DNA of 64,000 nt, from positions 2,542,001 to 2,606,000 of the forward strand of contig NW_027480449.1 of the NCBI RefSeq assembly GCF_051401765.1. Reading direction: 5' to 3'. A program made the position numbers and the translations under genes. Shown piece by piece: positions 12,711-25,290 of this stretch. This DNA comes from Calliopsis andreniformis (Eukaryota; Arthropoda; Insecta; Hymenoptera; Andrenidae). Each line of letters opens with the position of its first letter. Position 1 is the stretch's first letter. The notes beneath the pieces were generated by a model. It did no database searches, was not told the origin of the DNA, and saw only the letters and a program-made list of their open reading frames with translations.

Positions 12711-12765
12711 GGATTGACGATGAGGGCTGAGGGTTGAGGATTGAGGTTTGAGGACTGAGGACTGA
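12711..12765 (+). repeat. L3 landmark, reference copy (hexamer CGATGA block)
   Basis: The block reads GGATTGA, hexamer CGATGA (12,718-12,723; CGGTGA in some copies), GGGCTGA, GGGTTGA, GGATTGA, GGTTTGA, and two GGACTGA. It recurs dozens of times across both domains, for example near 1,510, 6,255, 7,893, 13,487, 14,635, 26,645, 36,655, 40,014, 41,897, 44,770, 46,660, 48,530 and 61,392. The hexamer and the following units align with the tail of L2 (hexamer GGACGA, GGACTGA, GGGTTGA, GTATTGA, TGTTTGA, GGTCTGA). The two blocks therefore look related, and the missing base is probably one old event. Confidence 0.8.
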
Positions 12766-15582
12766 GGATTGAGGACTGAGAATTGAGGATTGAGGATTGA
12801 GGATTGAAGATTGAGGATTGGGGATTGAGGATTGAAGAATGAGGATTGAGGATTGAGGATTGAGGATTAAGGTATGAAGATTGAGGATTGAGGATCCAGG
12901 ATTGAGGATTGAAGATTGAGTATTGAGGGTTGAAGATTGAGGATTGAGGATTGAGGATTGTGGATTGAGGATTGAGGATTGAAGATTGAGGATTGGGGAC
13001 TGAGTGTTGAGGGTTGAGTGATGAGAATTGATGTTTGTGGATAGAGATTTGAAGATTGCAGATTGAGCATTGCGTATTGAAAGCTCTGAAGTGAGGATAT
13101 TCTATTGAGGATTGATTATCGACAACTTATTGATGAGCACTGAGTGCTGGAGGTTGAGGCTTCAGGATTGAGGATTCAGGATTGTGGTTTGAGGACTGAG
13201 GATTGAGGATTGAGGATTGAGGATTGAGTATTGAGGATTGAGGATTGAGGATTGAGGATTGAAGATTGAATATTGATGATTGAAGATTGAGTATTGAGGA
13301 TTGAGTGTTGTGGATTGAGAACGAGGACAGAGGGCTGAGTATTGATGTTTGAGGTCTGAGGATTGAGGACTGAGGATTGAGGATTGAGGATTGAGGATTG
13401 AAGACTGAGTATTGAGGATTGAAGATTGAGGATTGAGGATTGAAGATTGAGGATTGAGGATTGAGGATTGAGGATTGAGGATTGACGATGAGGGCTGAGG
13501 GTTTAGGATTGAGGTTTGAGGACTGAGGACTGAGGATTGAGGACTGAGGATTGAGGATTGAGGATTGAGGATTGAAGACTGAGTATTGAGGATTGAAGAT
13601 TGAGGATTGAGGATTGAAGATTGAGGATTGAGGATTGAGGATTGAGGATTGAGGATTGACGATGAGGGCTGAGGGTTTAGGATTGAGGTTTGAGGACTGA
13701 GGACTGAGGATTGAGGACTGAGAATTGAGGATTGAGGATTGAGGATTGAAGAGTGATGATTGGGTATTGAGGACAGAACATTGAGGATTGAGGATTGAGG
13801 ATTGAGGATTGAGGATTGAGGATTGAAGATTGAATATTGATGATTGAAGATTGAAGATTGAGGATTGAGGACTGAGGATTGAGGATTGAGGATTGAGGAT
13901 TGAGGATTGAAGATTGAATATTGATGATTGAAGATTGAGGATTGAGGATTGAGTGTTGTGGATTGAGAACGAGGACGGAGGGCTGAGTATTGATGTTTGA
14001 GGTCTGAGGATTGAGGACTGAGGACTGAGGATTGAGGATTGAGAATTGAGGATTGACTATTGTGGATTGAAGATTGAGGATTGAGGATTGAGGGTTGAGG
14101 ATTGAGGATTGAGGATCGAGGATTGAAGATTGAGTATTGAGGATTGAAGGTTGAGGATTGAGGATTGAGGATTGAGGGTTGAGGATTGAGGATTGAGGAT
14201 TGACGCTTGAGGATTGAGGGTTGAGGATGGAGGATTGAAGAGAGAGGACTGAGTGTTGGGGATTGAGTGTTGAGAATAGATGTTTGAGGATTGAGGTTCG
14301 ATTATTGAATACTGTGGATTGAGTATTGAACCGTGAGAATTCAGGATGTTCTATTGAGTATTGAGAATTGAGGATAGATCGTTGAGTATTGAGGATTGAT
14401 GGTTCAGGGTTGAGGATTGAGGGTTGTGGATTGAGGACGAGGACTGAGGGTTGAGTATTGATGTTTGAGGTCTGAGGATTGAGGATTGAGGATTGAAGAA
14501 TGAGGATTGTGGATTGAGGATTGAGGATTGAAGACTGAGTATTGAGGATTGAAGATTGAGGATTGAGGATGGAAGATTGAGTATTGAGGATTGAAGATTG
14601 AGGATTGAGGATTGAGGATTGAGGATTGAGGATTGACGGTGAGGGCTGAGGGTTGAGGATTGAGGTTTGAGGACTGAGGACTGAGGATTGAGGTCTGAGA
14701 ATTGAGGATTGAGGATTGAAGATTGAGGATTGGGTATTGAGGATTGAAGAATGAGGATTGAGGATTGAGGATTGAGGAATAAGGTATGAAGATTGAGGAT
14801 TGAGGATCCAGGATTGAGGATTGAAGATTGAGTATTGAGGGTTGAAGATTGAGGATTGAGGATTGAGGATTGAGGATTGAGGATTGAGGATTGAAGATTG
14901 AGGATTTGGGACTGAGTGTTGAGGGTTGAGTGATGAGAATTGATGTTTGTGGATAGAGATTTGAAGATTGCAGATTGAGCATTGCGTATTGAAAGCTCTG
15001 AAGTGAGGATATTCTATTGAGGATTGATGATCGACAACTTATTGTTGAGCACTGAGTGCTGGAGGTTGAGGCTTCAGGATTGAGGATTCAGGATTGTGGT
15101 TTGAGGACTGAGGATTGAGGATTGAGGATTGAGGATTGAGTATTGAGGATTGGGGATTGAGGATTGAAGATTGATGATTGGGTATTGAGGACTGAACATT
15201 GAGGATTGAGGATTGAGGATTGAGGATTGAGGATTGAGGATTGAAGATTGAATATTGATGATTGAAGATTGAGGATTGAGGATTGAGGATTGAGGTTTGA
15301 GGATTGAAGATTGAGGATTGGGGACTGAGTGTTGAGGGTTGAGTAATGAGAATTGATGTTTGTGGATAGAGATTTGAAGATTGCAGATTGAGCATTGCGT
15401 ATTGAAAGCTCTGAAGTGAGGATATTCTGTTGAGGATTGAGGATCGATAACTTATCGTTGAGCACTGAGTGCTGGAGGTTGATGATTCAGGATTGAGGAT
15501 TCAGGATTGTGGTTTGAGGACTGAGGATTGAGGATTGAGGATTGGGGATTGAGGATTGAGGATTGAGGATTGAGGGTTGAGG

Positions 15583-16237
15583 ACGGAGGATTGAAGAGAG
15601 AGGACTGAGTGTTGGGGTTTGAGTGTTGAGAATAGATTTTGAGGATTGAGGTTCGATTATTGAATATTGTGGATTGAGTATTGAACCGTGAGAATTCAGG
15701 ATATTCTATTGAATATTGAGAATTGAGGATAGATGATTGAGTATTGAGGATTGATGGTTCAGGGTTGAGGATTGAGGGTTGTGGATTGAGGACGAGGACT
15801 GAGGGTTGAGTATTGATGTTTGAGGTCTGAGGATTGAGGATTGAGGATTGAAGAATGAGGATTGAGGATTGAGGATTGAGGATTGAAGACTGAGTATTGA
15901 GGATTGAAGATTGAGGATTGAGGATTGAAGATTGAGTATTGAGGATTGAAGATTGAGGATTGAGGATTGAGGATTGAGGATTGAGGATTGACGGTGAGGG
16001 CTGAGGGTTGAGGATTGAGGTTTGGGGACTGAGGACTGAGGATTGAGGACTGAGAATTGAGGATTGAGGATTGAGGATTGAAGATTGAGGATTGGGTATT
16101 GAGGATTGAAGAATGAGGATTGAGGATTGAGGATTGAGGAATAAGGTATGAAGATTGAGGATTGAGGATCCAGGATTGAGGATTGAGGATTGAGGATTGA
16201 GGATTGAGGATTGAGGATTGAGGATTGAGGGTTGAGG
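15583..16237 (+). repeat. 655-bp higher-order unit (alpha copy 2, first)
   Basis: This has the same content and length as the unit at 8,841 and is head to tail with the next unit. Confidence 0.82.
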
Positions 16238-16892
16238 ACGGAGGATTGAAGAGAGAGGACTGAGTGTTGGGGTTTGAGTGTTGAGAATAGATTTTGAGGA
16301 TTGAGGTTCGATTATTGAATATTGTGGATTGAGTATTGAACCGTGAGAATTCAGGATATTCTATTGAATATTGAGAATTGAGGATAGATGATTGAGTATT
16401 GAGGATTGATGGTTCAGGGTTGGGGATTGAGGGTTGTGGATTGAGGACGAGGACTGAGGGTTGAGTATTGATGTTTGAGGTCTGAGGATTGAGGATTGAG
16501 GATTGAAGAATGAGGATTGAGGATTGAGGATTGAGGATTGAAGACTGAGTATTGAGGATTGAAGATTGAGGATTGAGGATTGAAGATTGAGTATTGAGGA
16601 TTGAAGATTGAGGATTGAGGATTGAGGATTGAGGATTGAGGATTGACGGTGAGGGCTGAGGGTTGAGGATTGAGGTTTGAGGACTGAGGACTGAGGATTG
16701 AGGACTGAGAATTGAGGATTGAGGATTGAGGATTGAAGATTGAGGATTGGGTATTGAGGATTGAAGAATGAGGATTGAGGATTGAGGATTGAGGAATAAG
16801 GTATGAAGATTGAGGATTGAGGATCCAGGATTGAGGATTGAGGATTGAGGATTGAGGATTGAGGATTGAGGATTGAGGATTGAGGGTTGAGG
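16238..16892 (+). repeat. 655-bp higher-order unit (alpha copy 2, second)
   Basis: This is the extra unit relative to alpha copy 1. It is nearly identical to the unit just before it, with GGTTTGG-GGACTGA in the first and GGTTTGA-GGACTGA here. It is followed at 16,893 by a related unit whose later part differs (no GGATCC, CGATGA in place of CGGTGA). Confidence 0.82.
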
Positions 16893-18934
16893 ACGGAGGA
16901 TTGAAGAGAGAGGACTGAGTGTTGGGGTTTGAGTGTTGAGAATAGATTTTGAGGATTGAGGTTCGATTATTGAATATTGTGGATTGAGTATTGAACCGTG
17001 AGAATTCAGGATATTCTATTGAATATTGAGAATTGAGGATAGATGATTGAGTATTGAGGATTGATGGTTCAGGGTTGGGGATTGAGGGTTGTGGATTGAG
17101 GACGAGGACTGAGGGTTGAGTATTGATGTTTGAGGTCTGAGGATTGAGGATTGAGGATTGAAGAATGAGGATTGAGGATTGAGGATTGAGGATTGAAGAC
17201 TGAGTATTGAGGATTGAAGATTGATGATTGAGGATTGAAGATAGAGTATTGAGGATTGAAGATTGAGGATTGAGGATTGAGGATTGAGGATTGAGGATTG
17301 ACGATGAGGGCTGAGGGTTGAGGATTGAGGTTTGAGGACTGAGGACTGAGGATTGAGGACTGAGAATTGAGGATTGAAGATTGAGGATTGAGGATTGAGG
17401 ATTGGGTATTGAGGATTGAAGATTGAGGATTGGGGACTGAGTGTTGAGGGTTGAGTGATGAGAATTGATGTTTGTGGATAGAGATTTGAAGATTGCAGAT
17501 TGAGCATTGCGTATTGAAAGCTCTGAAGTGAGGATATTCTATTGAGGATTGAGGATCGATAACTTATTGCTGAGCACTGAGTGCTGGAGGTTGATGATTC
17601 AGGATTGAGGATTCAGGATTGTGGTTTGAGGACTGAGGATTGAGGATTGAGGATTGAGGATTGAGGATTGAGGATTGAGGATTGAGGGTGAGGACGGAGG
17701 ATTGAAGACAGAGGACTGAGTGTTGGGGTTTGAGTGTTGAGAATAGATTTTGAGGATTGAGGTTCGATTATTGAATATCGTGGATTGAGTATTGAACCGT
17801 GAGAATTCAGGATATTCTATTGAATATTGAGAATTGAGGATAGATGATTGAGTATTGAGGATTGATGGTTCAGGGTTGAGTATTGAGGGTTGTGGATTGA
17901 GGACGAGGACTGAGGGTTGAGTATTGATGTTTGAGGTCTGAGGATTGAGGATTGAGGATTGAAGAATGAGGATTGAGGATTGAGGATTGAGGATTGAAGA
18001 CTGAGTATTGAGGATTGAAGATTGAGGTTTGAGGATTGAAGATTGAGTATTGAGGATTGAAGATTGAGGATTGAGGATTGAGGATTGAGGATTGAGGATT
18101 GACGATGAGGGCTGAGGGTTGAGGATTGAGGTTTGAGGACTGAGGACTGAGGATTGAGGACTGAGAATTGAGGTTTGAGGATTGAGGATTGAAGATTGAG
18201 GATTGGGGATTGAGGATTGAAGAATGAGGATTGAGGATTGAGGATTGAGGATTAAGGTATGAAGATTGAGGATTGAGGATCCAGGATTGAGGATTGAAGA
18301 TTGAGTATTGAGGGTTGAAGATTGAGGATTGAGGATTGAGGATTGAGGATTGAGGATTGAGGATTGAAGATTGAGGATTGGGGACTGAGTGTTGAGGGTT
18401 GAGTGATGAGAATTGATGTTTGTGGATAGAGATTTGAAGATTGCAGATTGAGCATTGCGTATTGAAAGGTCTGAAGTGAGGATATTCTATTGAGGATTGA
18501 TTATCGACAACTTATTGTTGAGCACTGAGTGCTGGAGGTTGAGGCTTCAGGATTGAGGATTCAGGATTGTGGTTTGAGGACTGAGGATTGAGGATTGAGG
18601 ATTGAGGATTGAGGATTGAGGACTGAGGATTGAGGATTGAAGATTGATGATTGGGTATTGAGGATTGATCATTGAGGATTGAGGATTGAGGATTGAGGAT
18701 TGAGGATTGAGGATTGAAGATTGAATATTGATGATTGAAGATTGAGGATTGAGGATTGAGTGTTGTGGATTGAGAACGAGGACTGAGGACTGAGGATTGA
18801 GGATTGAGAATTGAGGATTGACTATTGTGGATTGAAGATTGAGGATTGAGGATTGAGGGTTGAGGATTGAGGATTGAGGATCGAGGATTGAAGATTGAAG
18901 ATTGAGTGTTGAGGATTGAAGATTGAGTATTGAG

Positions 18935-21900
18935 GATTGAAGATTGAGGATTGGGGACTGAGTGTTGAGGGTTGAGTGATGAGAATTGATGTTTGTGGAT
19001 AGAGATTTGAAGATTGCAGATTGAGCATTGCGTATTGAAAGCTCTGAAGTGAGGATATTCTATTGAGGATTGAGGATCGATAACTTATTGCTGAGCACTG
19101 AGTGCTGGAGGTTGATGATTCAGGATTGAGGATTCAGGATTGTGGTTTGAGGACTGAGGATTGAGGATTGAGGATTGAGGATTGAGGATTGAGGATTGAG
19201 GATTGAGGGTGAGGACGGAGGATTGAAGACAGAGGACTGAGTGTTGGGGTTTGAGTGTTGAGAATAGATTTTGAGGATTGAGGTTCGATTATTGAATATC
19301 GTGGATTGAGTATTGAACCGTGAGAATTCAGGATATTCTATTGAATATTGAGAATTGAGGATAGATGATTGAGTATTGAGGATTGATGGTTCAGGGTTGA
19401 GTATTGAGGGTTGTGGATTGAGGACGAGGACTGAGGGTTGAGTATTGATGTTTGAGGTCTGAGGATTGAGAATTGAGGATTGAAGAATGAGGATTGAGGA
19501 TTGAGGATTGAGGATTGAAGACTGAGTATTGAGGATTGAAGATTGAGGTTTGAGGATTGAAGATTGAGTATTGAGGATTGAAGATTGAGGATTGAGGATT
19601 GAGGATTGAGGATTGAGGATTGACGATGAGGGCTGAGGGTTGAGGATTGAGGTTTGAGGACTGAGGACTGAGGATTGAGGACTGAGAATTGAGGTTTGAG
19701 GATTGAGGATTGAAGATTGAGGATTGGGGATTGAGGATTGAAGAATGAGGATTGAGGATTGAGGATTGAGGATTAAGGTATGAAGATTGAGGATTGAGGA
19801 TCCAGGATTGAGGATTGAAGATTGAGTATTGAGGGTTGAAGATTGAGGATTGAGGATTGAGGATTGAGGATTGAGGATTGAGGATTGAAGATTGAGGATT
19901 GGGGACTGAGTGTTGAGGGTTGAGTGATGAGAATTGATGTTTGTGGATAGAGATTTGAAGATTGCAGATTGAGCATTGCGTATTGAAAGGTCTGAAGTGA
20001 GGATATTCTATTGAGGATTGATTATCGACAACTTATTGTTGAGCACTGAGTGCTGGAGGTTGAGGCTTCAGGATTGAGGATTCAGGATTGTGGTTTGAGG
20101 ACTGAGGATTGAGGATTGAGGATTGAGGATTGAGTATTGAGGATTGAGGATTGAGGATTGAAGATTGATGATTGGGTATTGAGGACTGAACATTGAGGAT
20201 TGAGGATTGAGGATTGAGGATTGAAGATTGAGGATTGAAGATTGAATATTGATGATTGAAGATTGAGGATTGAGGATTGAGGATTGAGGTTTGAGGATTG
20301 AAGATTGAGGATTGGGGACTGAGTGTTGAGGGTTGAGTGATGAGAATTGATGTTTGTGGATAGAGATTTGAAGATTGCAGATTGAGCATTGCGTATTGAA
20401 AGCTCTGAAGTGAGGATATTCTATCGAGGATTGAGGATCGATAACTTATTGTTGAGCACTGAGTGCTGGAGGTTGATGATTCAGGATTGAGGATTCAGGA
20501 TTGTGGTTTGAGGACTGAGGATTGAGGCTTGAGGATTGAGGATTGAGGATTGAGGATTGAGGATTGAGGGTTGAGGATGGAGGATTGAAGAGAGAGGACT
20601 GAGTGTTGGGGTTTGAGTGTTAAGAATAGATTTTGAGGATTGAGGTTCGATTATTGAATATTGTGGATTGAGTATTGAACCGTGAGAATTCAGGATATTC
20701 TATTGAATATTGAGAATTGAGGATAGATGATTGAGTATTGAGGATTGATGGTTCAGGGTTGAGGATTGAGGGTTGTGGATTGAGGACGAGGACTGAGGGT
20801 TGAGTATTGATGTTTGAGGTCTGAGGATTGAGGATTGAGGATTGAAGAATGAGGATTGAGGATTGAGGATTGAGGATTGAAGACTGAGTATTGAGGATTG
20901 ATGATTGAGGATTGAGGATTGAAGATTAAGTATTGAGGATTGAAGATTGAGGATTGAGGATTAAGGTATGAAGATTGAGGATTGAGGATCCAGGATTGAG
21001 GATTCAAGATTGAGTATTGAGGGTTGAAGATTGAGGATTGAGGATTGAGGATTGAGGATTGAGGATATTCTATTGAGGATTGGGGATTGACAATTGATTG
21101 TTGAGGACTGCGGGCTGAAGACTGAGGATTCAGGATTGAGGATTCGGGATTGAGGTTTGAGGACTGAGGATTGAGGGTTGAGGATTGAGGATTGAGGTTT
21201 GACGCTTGAGGATTGACGGTTGAGGATGGAGGATTGAAGAGAGAGGACTGAGTGTTGGGGATTGAGTGTTGAGAATAGATGTTTGAGGATTGAGGTTCGA
21301 TTATTGAATATTGTGGATTGAGTATTGAACCGTGAGAATTCAGGATATTCTATTGAGTATTGAGAATTGGGGATAGATGGTTGAGTATTGAGGATTGATG
21401 GTTCAGGGTTGAGGATTGAGGGTAGTGGATTGAGGACGAGGACTGAGGGTTGAGTATTGATGTTTGAGGTCTGAGGATTGAGGATTGAGGATTGAAGAAT
21501 GAGGATTGAGGATTGAGGATTGAGGATTGAAGACTGAGTATTGAGGATTGAAGATTGAGGATTGAGGATTGAAGATTGAGTATTGAGGATTGAAGATTGA
21601 GGATTGAGGATTGAGGATTGAGGATTGAGGATTGACGATGAGGGCTGAGGGTTGAGGATTGAGGTTTGAGGACTGAGGACTGAGGATTGAGGACTGAGAA
21701 TTGAGGATTGAGGATTGAGGATTGAAGATTGAGGATTGGGGATTGAGGATTGAAGAATGAGGATTGAGGATTGAGGATTGAGGATTAAGGTATGAAGATT
21801 GAGGATTGAGGATCCAGGATTGAGGATTGAAGATTGAGTATTGAGGGTTGAAGATTGAGGATTGAGGATTGAGGATTGAGGATTGAGGATTGAGGATTGA

Positions 21901-22171
21901 AGATTGAGGATTGGGGACTGAGTGTTGAGGGTTGAGTGATGAGAATTGATGTTTGTGGATAGAGATTTGAAGATTGCAGATTGAGCATTGCGTATTGAAA
22001 GCTCTGAAGTGAGGATATTCTACTGAGGATTGATTATCGACAACTTATTGATGAGCACTGAGTGCTGGAGGTTGACGCTTCAGGATTGAGGATTCAGGAT
22101 TGTGGTTTGAGGACTGAGGATTGAGGATTGAGGATTGAGGATTGAGTATTGAGGATTGAGGATTGAGGATT
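18935..22171 (+). repeat. Beta block, copy 2
   Basis: This is the partner of 10,017-13,253 at offset 8,918. Its left end abuts sequence resembling alpha, so that 17,414-18,600 and 18,935-20,118 are also copies of each other, 1,521 bases apart. Differences from copy 1 are few: for example TTATTGA against TTCTTGA-type changes, and GAGAATT near 19,470 where copy 1 has GAGGATT. Confidence 0.78.
21063..21160 (+). repeat. Half L1 landmark (units 15-28, B-like), copy 3
   Basis: This lies exactly 8,918 bases after the copy at 12,145 and matches it by eye, as expected from the beta duplication. Confidence 0.8.
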
Positions 22172-22588
22172 GAAGATTGATGATTGGGTATTGAGGACTG
22201 AACATTGAGGATTGAGGATTGGGTATTGAGGATTGAGGATTGAGGATTGAAGATTGAATATTGATGATTGAAGATTGAGGATTGAGGATTGAGGATTGAG
22301 GTTTGAGGATTGAAGATTGAGGATTGGGGACTGAGTGTTGAGGGTTGAGTGATGAGAATTGATGTTTGTGGATAGAGATTTGAAGATTGCAGATTGAGCA
22401 TTGCGTATTGAAAGCTCTGAAGTGAGGATATTCTATTGAGGATTGAGGATCGATAACTTATTGTTGAGCACTGAGTGCTGGAGGTTGATGATTCAGGATT
22501 GAGGATTCAGGATTGTGGTTTGAGGACTGAGGATTGAGGCTTGAGGATTGAGGATTGAGGATTGAGGATTGAGGATTGAGGGTTGAGG

Positions 22589-23243
22589 ATGGAGGATTGA
22601 AGAGAGAGTACTGAGTGTTGGGGTTTGAGTGCTGAGAATAGATTTTGAGGATTGAGGTTCGATTATTGAATATTGTGGATTGAGTATTGAACCGTGAGAA
22701 TTCAGGATATTCTATTGAATATTGAGAATTGAGGATAGATGATTGAGTATTGAGGATTGATGGTTCAGGGTTGAGGATTGAGGGTTGTGGATTGAGGACG
22801 AGGACTGAGGGTTGAGTATTGATGTTTGAGGTCTGAGGATTGAGGATTGAGGATTGAAGAATGAGGATTGAGGATTGAGGATTGAGGATTGAAGACTGAG
22901 TATTGAGGATTGAAGATTGAGGATTGAGGATTGAAGATTGAGTATTGAGGATTGAAGATTGAGGATTGAGGATTGAGGATTGAGGATTGAGGATTGACGG
23001 TGAGGGCTGAGGGTTGAGGATTGAGGTTTGGGGACTGAGGACTGAGGATTGAGGACTGAGAATTGAGGATTGAGGATTGAGGATTGAAGATTGAGGATTG
23101 GGTATTGAGGATTGAAGAATGAGGATTGAGGATTGAGGATTGAGGAATAAGGTATGAAGATTGAGGATTGAGGATCCAGGATTGAGGATTGAGGATTGAG
23201 GATTGAGGATTGAGGATTGAGGATTGAGGATTGAGGGTTGAGG
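22589..23243 (+). repeat. 655-bp higher-order unit (alpha copy 3, chimeric left end)
   Basis: The length is exactly 655, but the first unit is GGATGGA as in the beta-type context (compare 20,577) instead of GGACGGA. From within L2 onward it is like the other 655-bp units. The switch point lies inside the L2 landmark, which points to in-register exchange there. Confidence 0.72.
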
Positions 23244-25290
23244 ACGGAGGATTGAAGAGAGAGGACTGAGTGTTGGGGTTTGAGTGTTGAGAATAGATTT
23301 TGAGGATTGAGGTTCGATTATTGAATATTGTGGATTGAGTATTGAACCGTGAGAATTCAGGATATTCTATTGAATATTGAGAATTGAGGATAGATGATTG
23401 AGTATTGAGGATTGATGGTTCAGGGTTGGGGATTGAGGGTTGTGGATTGAGGACGAGGACTGAGGGTTGAGTATTGATGTTTGAGGTCTGAGGATTGAGG
23501 ATTGAGGATTGAAGAATGAGGATTGAGGATTGAGGATTGAGGATTGAAGACTGAGTATTGAGGATTGAAGATTGATGATTGAGGATTGAAGATAGAGTAT
23601 TGAGGATTGAAGATTGAGGATTGAGGATTGAGGATTGAGGATTGAGGATTGACGATGAGGGCTGAGGGTTGAGGATTGAGGTTTGAGGACTGAGGACTGA
23701 GGATTGAGGACTGAGAATTGAGGATTGAAGATTGAGGATTGAGGATTGAGGATTGGGTATTGAGGATTGAAGATTGAGGATTGGGGACTGAGTGTTGAGG
23801 GTTGAGTGATGAGAATTGATGTTTGTGGATAGAGATTTGAAGATTGCAGATTGAGCATTGCGTATTGAAAGCTCTGAAGTGAGGATATTCTATTGAGGAT
23901 TGAGGATCGATAACTTATTGCTGAGCACTGAGTGCTGGAGGTTGATGATTCAGGATTGAGGATTCAGGATTGTGGTTTGAGGACTGAGGATTGAGGATTG
24001 AGGATTGAGGATTGAGGATTGAGGATTGAGGATTGAGGGTGAGGACGGAGGATTGAAGACAGAGGACTGAGTGTTGGGGTTTGAGTGTTGAGAATAGATT
24101 TTGAGGATTGAGGTTCGATTATTGAATATCGTGGATTGAGTATTGAACCGTGAGAATTCAGGATATTCTATTGAATATTGAGAATTGAGGATAGATGATT
24201 GAGTATTGAGGATTGATGGTTCAGGGTTGAGTATTGAGGGTTGTGGATTGAGGACGAGGACTGAGGGTTGAGTATTGATGTTTGAGGTCTGAGGATTGAG
24301 GATTGAGGATTGAAGAATGAGGATTGAGGATTGAGGATTGAGGATTGAAGACTGAGTATTGAGGATTGAAGATTGAGGTTTGAGGATTGAAGATTGAGTA
24401 TTGAGGATTGAAGATTGAGGATTGAGGATTGAGGATTGAGGATTGAGGATTGACGATGAGGGCTGAGGGTTGAGGATTGAGGTTTGAGGACTGAGGACTG
24501 AGGATTGAGGACTGAGAATTGAGGTTTGAGGATTGAGGATTGAAGATTGAGGATTGGGGATTGAGGATTGAAGAATGAGGATTGAGGATTGAGGATTGAG
24601 GATTAAGGTATGAAGATTGAGGATTGAGGATCCAGGATTGAGGATTGAAGATTGAGTATTGAGGGTTGAAGATTGAGGATTGAGGATTGAGGATTGAGGA
24701 TTGAGGATTGAGGATTGAAGATTGAGGATTGGGGACTGAGTGTTGAGGGTTGAGTGATGAGAATTGATGTTTGTGGATAGAGATTTGAAGATTGCAGATT
24801 GAGCATTGCGTATTGAAAGGTCTGAAGTGAGGATATTCTATTGAGGATTGATTATCGACAACTTATTGTTGAGCACTGAGTGCTGGAGGTTGAGGCTTCA
24901 GGATTGAGGATTCAGGATTGTGGTTTGAGGACTGAGGATTGAGGATTGAGGATTGAGGATTGAGGATTGAGGACTGAGGATTGAGGATTGAAGATTGATG
25001 ATTGGGTATTGAGGATTGATCATTGAGGATTGAGGATTGAGGATTGAGGATTGAGGATTGAGGATTGAAGATTGAATATTGATGATTGAAGATTGAGGAT
25101 TGAGGATTGAGTGTTGTGGATTGAGAACGAGGACTGAGGACTGAGGATTGAGGATTGAGAATTGAGGATTGACTATTGTGGATTGAAGATTGAGGATTGA
25201 GGATTGAGGGTTGAGGATTGAGGATTGAGGATCGAGGATTGAAGATTGAAGATTGAGTGTTGAGGATTGAAGATTGAGTATTGAGGATTG
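22640..25290 (+). repeat. Alpha block, copy 3 (partial)
   Basis: This matches 16,289-18,939 with constant offset 6,351 (for example 16,893 to 23,244 and 18,468 to 24,819). Homology extends past the end of the copy 1/copy 2 match, to about 25,290, where AAGATTGA in copy 2 corresponds to AAGGTTGA here. The left edge lies inside an L2 block (see the chimeric 655-bp unit at 22,589). Confidence 0.78.

Larger units (their letters stand above)
10017..13253 (+). repeat. Beta block, copy 1 (about 3.24 kb)
   Basis: This repeats at 18,935-22,171 with constant offset 8,918 (L1 at 10,123, 11,071, 11,484 and 13,083 map to 19,041, 19,989, 20,403 and 22,001). It overlaps the right part of alpha copy 1, so 10,017-11,200 has further copies in alpha copies 2 and 3. 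Within the block, L1 copies 2,012 bases apart (11,071 and 13,083) mark a still older internal duplication. Confidence 0.8.
13825..18600 (+). repeat. Alpha block, copy 2 (about 4.8 kb, one extra 655-bp unit)
   Basis: This matches copy 1 except for an additional 655-bp unit (units at 15,583, 16,238 and 16,893, against 8,841 and 9,496 in copy 1). Left of 13,825 the sequence instead matches the 3.60-3.84 kb region (GGACAGAAC landmark at 3,696 and 13,771), so the left edge is a chimeric junction. Its right part also repeats at offset 6,351 as alpha copy 3. Confidence 0.8.
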
